From positions 1-7,115 of the forward strand of contig JBIIRI010000168.1 of assembly GCA_044341625.1 (NCBI GenBank): a stretch of DNA of 7,115 bases, written 5' to 3'. This document shows positions 5,941 to 7,115 of the stretch, piece by piece. A model generated the notes under the pieces. That model did no database searches, was not told where the DNA came from, and saw only the letters and a list, made by a program, of their open reading frames with translations. Positions within the stretch are counted from its first letter, which is position 1. Each line of letters starts with the position of its first letter. Origin of the DNA: Falsiroseomonas sp044341625 (GTDB taxonomy: Bacteria > Pseudomonadota > Alphaproteobacteria > Acetobacterales > Acetobacteraceae). Position numbers and translations under genes: made by a program.

Positions 5941-7115
5941 CTACCCGATAAGGATGTCAAAGGGCCGAACTGCGCCAGGGCCGACACCTTCGAACACCAC
6001 CCCGCCACCGCCAGGAAAGGCGAGTTCAAGCCCGCCGCCCGGTAGCGCGCGCAGCGCCGCATGGGCCGCTGCGGGGGTGGCGAAGCCGCTGACGCGGATC
6101 ATGTCGAAGCCGGTCTCGAAGCCGCGCACCACATCCTGGCCCTGGCCAGGGCCGAAGACGAAGATGTCGTCGCCCGCCCCGCCATGCAGCGTGTCGTTGC
6201 CGCCCCGCCCCTCCAGCGTATCCGCGCCATTGCCGCCCAGCAGGATATTGGGCAGGTCATTGCCGACGATCCGGTTCGACAGGCCGTTGCCCACCACCTG
6301 AGTCGCGCCGCCGAGCAGCACCACCGCCTCGACATTCGACGGCATCAGAACCCGCCCGCTCGGCGCCAGGGTGAAGATCGTGTCGATGCCGCCGCCAGCT
6401 TCCTCGATCACCAGATCGGCCGCGCCGCGCACCAGATAGGTGTCGTTGCCGATCCCGCCGATCAGCATATGGCCCGGCACGGCAGCCCCCCAGGCATCGA
6501 GCGTATCGGCCCCCTCCCCGCCGCGCAGTTCCGCCCCGCCATCCGGGCCGGCGCGCAGCAGGTCCTCGCCAGGGCCGCCATCCAGCCGGTCGCGGCCTGG
6601 CCCGCCTTCCAGCGTGTCGTTGCCCGCGCCGCCCGCCAGATTGTCGTTGCCGGCACCGCCGAGCAGCAGGTCCGCCCCGCCATCGCCGAACAGCAGGTCG
6701 TTGCCCTCACCGCCGTCGAGCACGTCGTTGTCGGCACCGCCCGCGATCAGGTCATCGCCGGACTGCCCGAGCACCACATCGGCGCCCAGGCCGCCGGCCA
6801 GCAGGTCGCGGCCCTCGCCGCCTTCCAGCCGATCGGCGCCATTGCCGCCTTCCAGCAGATCGTCCCCCGCCTCGCCGCGCAGCAGGTCGTTGCCGTTGAC
6901 GCCCAGCAGCCGGTCCGGGCCGTCGCCGCCCAGCAGCAGGTCGTCACCCTCCCCGCCATCCAGCATGTCGCGATCCGCGCCGCCGGCCAGGGTATCGGCG
7001 TCCGCCCCGCCCTCCAGAAGGTCGGCGCCGGGGTCGCCGACCAGGCTGTCGGCGCCGGCCGCGCCGCGCAGCGTGTCGGCCTCCGCGCCGCCATCGAGCG
7101 TGGCGTGGCCCCCGC
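5941..7115 (-). CDS. RTX-type calcium-binding (haemolysin-type repeat) protein, C-terminal part, partial
   Basis: The frame is open from the right edge to the TAG at 5943-5941, giving 390 visible residues; the true start is outside the window, and the internal ATG at 6966 lies within a repeat and is not a start. Residues 1-189 are 21 consecutive nonapeptides of the GGxGxDxLx type. A less regular region contains GNDTYLVRGAADLVIEE (about 222-238) and a PSNVEAVVLLGG segment (258-269), both familiar from large bacterial RTX proteins. A second RTX block follows (about 293-321). The tail has GQDVVRGFETGFDMIRVSGF (about 325-344), resembling the region after the repeats in type I-secreted proteins, and ends in hydrophobic FDILIG. 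Such repeats fold into a calcium-loaded parallel beta-roll after export by a type I secretion system. Whether the protein is an enzyme, adhesin or S-layer-like protein cannot be told without the N-terminus. Confidence 0.9.
   Translation of the reverse strand, partial: GGHATLDGGAEADTLRGAAGADSLVGDPGADLLEGGADADTLAGGADRDMLDGGEGDDLLLGGDGPDRLLGVNGNDLLRGEAGDDLLEGGNGADRLEGGEGRDLLAGGLGADVVLGQSGDDLIAGGADNDVLDGGEGNDLLFGDGGADLLLGGAGNDNLAGGAGNDTLEGGPGRDRLDGGPGEDLLRAGPDGGAELRGGEGADTLDAWGAAVPGHMLIGGIGNDTYLVRGAADLVIEEAGGGIDTIFTLAPSGRVLMPSNVEAVVLLGGATQVVGNGLSNRIVGNDLPNILLGGNGADTLEGRGGNDTLHGGAGDDIFVFGPGQGQDVVRGFETGFDMIRVSGFATPAAAHAALRALPGGGLELAFPGGGGVVFEGVGPGAVRPFDILIG
6151..6237 (-). repeat. Second, short RTX nonapeptide block
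   Basis: It encodes about three repeats, GGNGADTLE, GRGGNDTLH and GGAGDDIFV, and lies directly before the C-terminal tail. It is separated from the main array by roughly 100 residues without regular repeats. The GDDIFVFG end is the common closing motif of RTX beta-rolls. Confidence 0.8.
6547..7113 (-). repeat. Main RTX array: 21 tandem nonapeptide units (27-bp period)
   Basis: The array runs without a register break from the window edge to 6547. In the xGxDxLxGG register, the Asp is kept in 20 of 21 units (the first visible unit lacks it), and the sixth position is Leu in 19 units, with one Val and one Ile. Units vary in the other positions and in DNA sequence, so the array is old or selected rather than freshly duplicated. 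Four units have Glu or Asp in place of the usual Gly at position 2 (for example AEADT, ADADT and ADNDV). The array may continue beyond the window. Confidence 0.9.

Noticed and set aside
6547..7113. Regular 27-bp spaced similarity that might suggest a CRISPR-like or satellite array
   Set aside because: The repeats are degenerate at the DNA level, keep the reading frame and translate to GGxGxDxLx units, so this is a coding RTX repeat.

Overview
The window is GC-rich, densely coding DNA of alphaproteobacterial character. An Acetobacteraceae/Rhodospirillales-type organism is plausible, but this is inferred from protein flavour and base composition and no taxonomic marker is present. The main content is a cbb3-type (high-affinity, C-family) cytochrome c oxidase operon on the minus strand. 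It reads from right to left as ccoN (4974-3466), ccoO (3452-2724), ccoQ (2712-2503), ccoP (2501-1629), ccoG (1575-73) and the first 23 codons of ccoH/fixH (71-1, cut by the window edge). Neighbouring genes are 1 to 53 nt apart, and ribosome-binding sites often overlap the preceding stop codon, as expected of one polycistronic transcript. The catalytic residues of CcoN, the three CxxCH haem c sites of CcoO and CcoP, and the two 4Fe-4S motifs of CcoG are all intact, so the oxidase looks functional.

A 166-bp divergent regulatory region (4975-5140) separates ccoN from a plus-strand gene for a DUF2189 integral membrane protein (5141-5920). It contains a perfect 16-bp palindrome (5058-5073) with the exact FNR/FixK consensus TTGAT-N4-ATCAA. 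Poor but correctly placed -10-like hexamers lie on both sides at class II distance, so one oxygen-responsive regulator dimer could drive both the oxidase operon and the DUF2189 gene. This also supports 5141 as the DUF2189 start, with a good Shine-Dalgarno sequence, rather than the upstream in-frame ATGs.

The right end (5941-7115, minus strand, converging on the DUF2189 gene with a 20-nt gap) is the C-terminal part of a large RTX-type calcium-binding protein. It has 21 consecutive nonapeptide repeats running to the window edge, a non-repeat spacer, a second short RTX block and a C-terminal tail of the kind seen in type I-secreted proteins. Its N-terminus is outside the window.

No RNA genes, insertion sequences, CRISPR arrays or convincing terminators were seen, and no gene-free stretch exceeds 300 bp. 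The least characterised element is the DUF2189 protein and its apparent co-regulation with the oxidase. Nothing in the window clearly amounts to a wholly new system.
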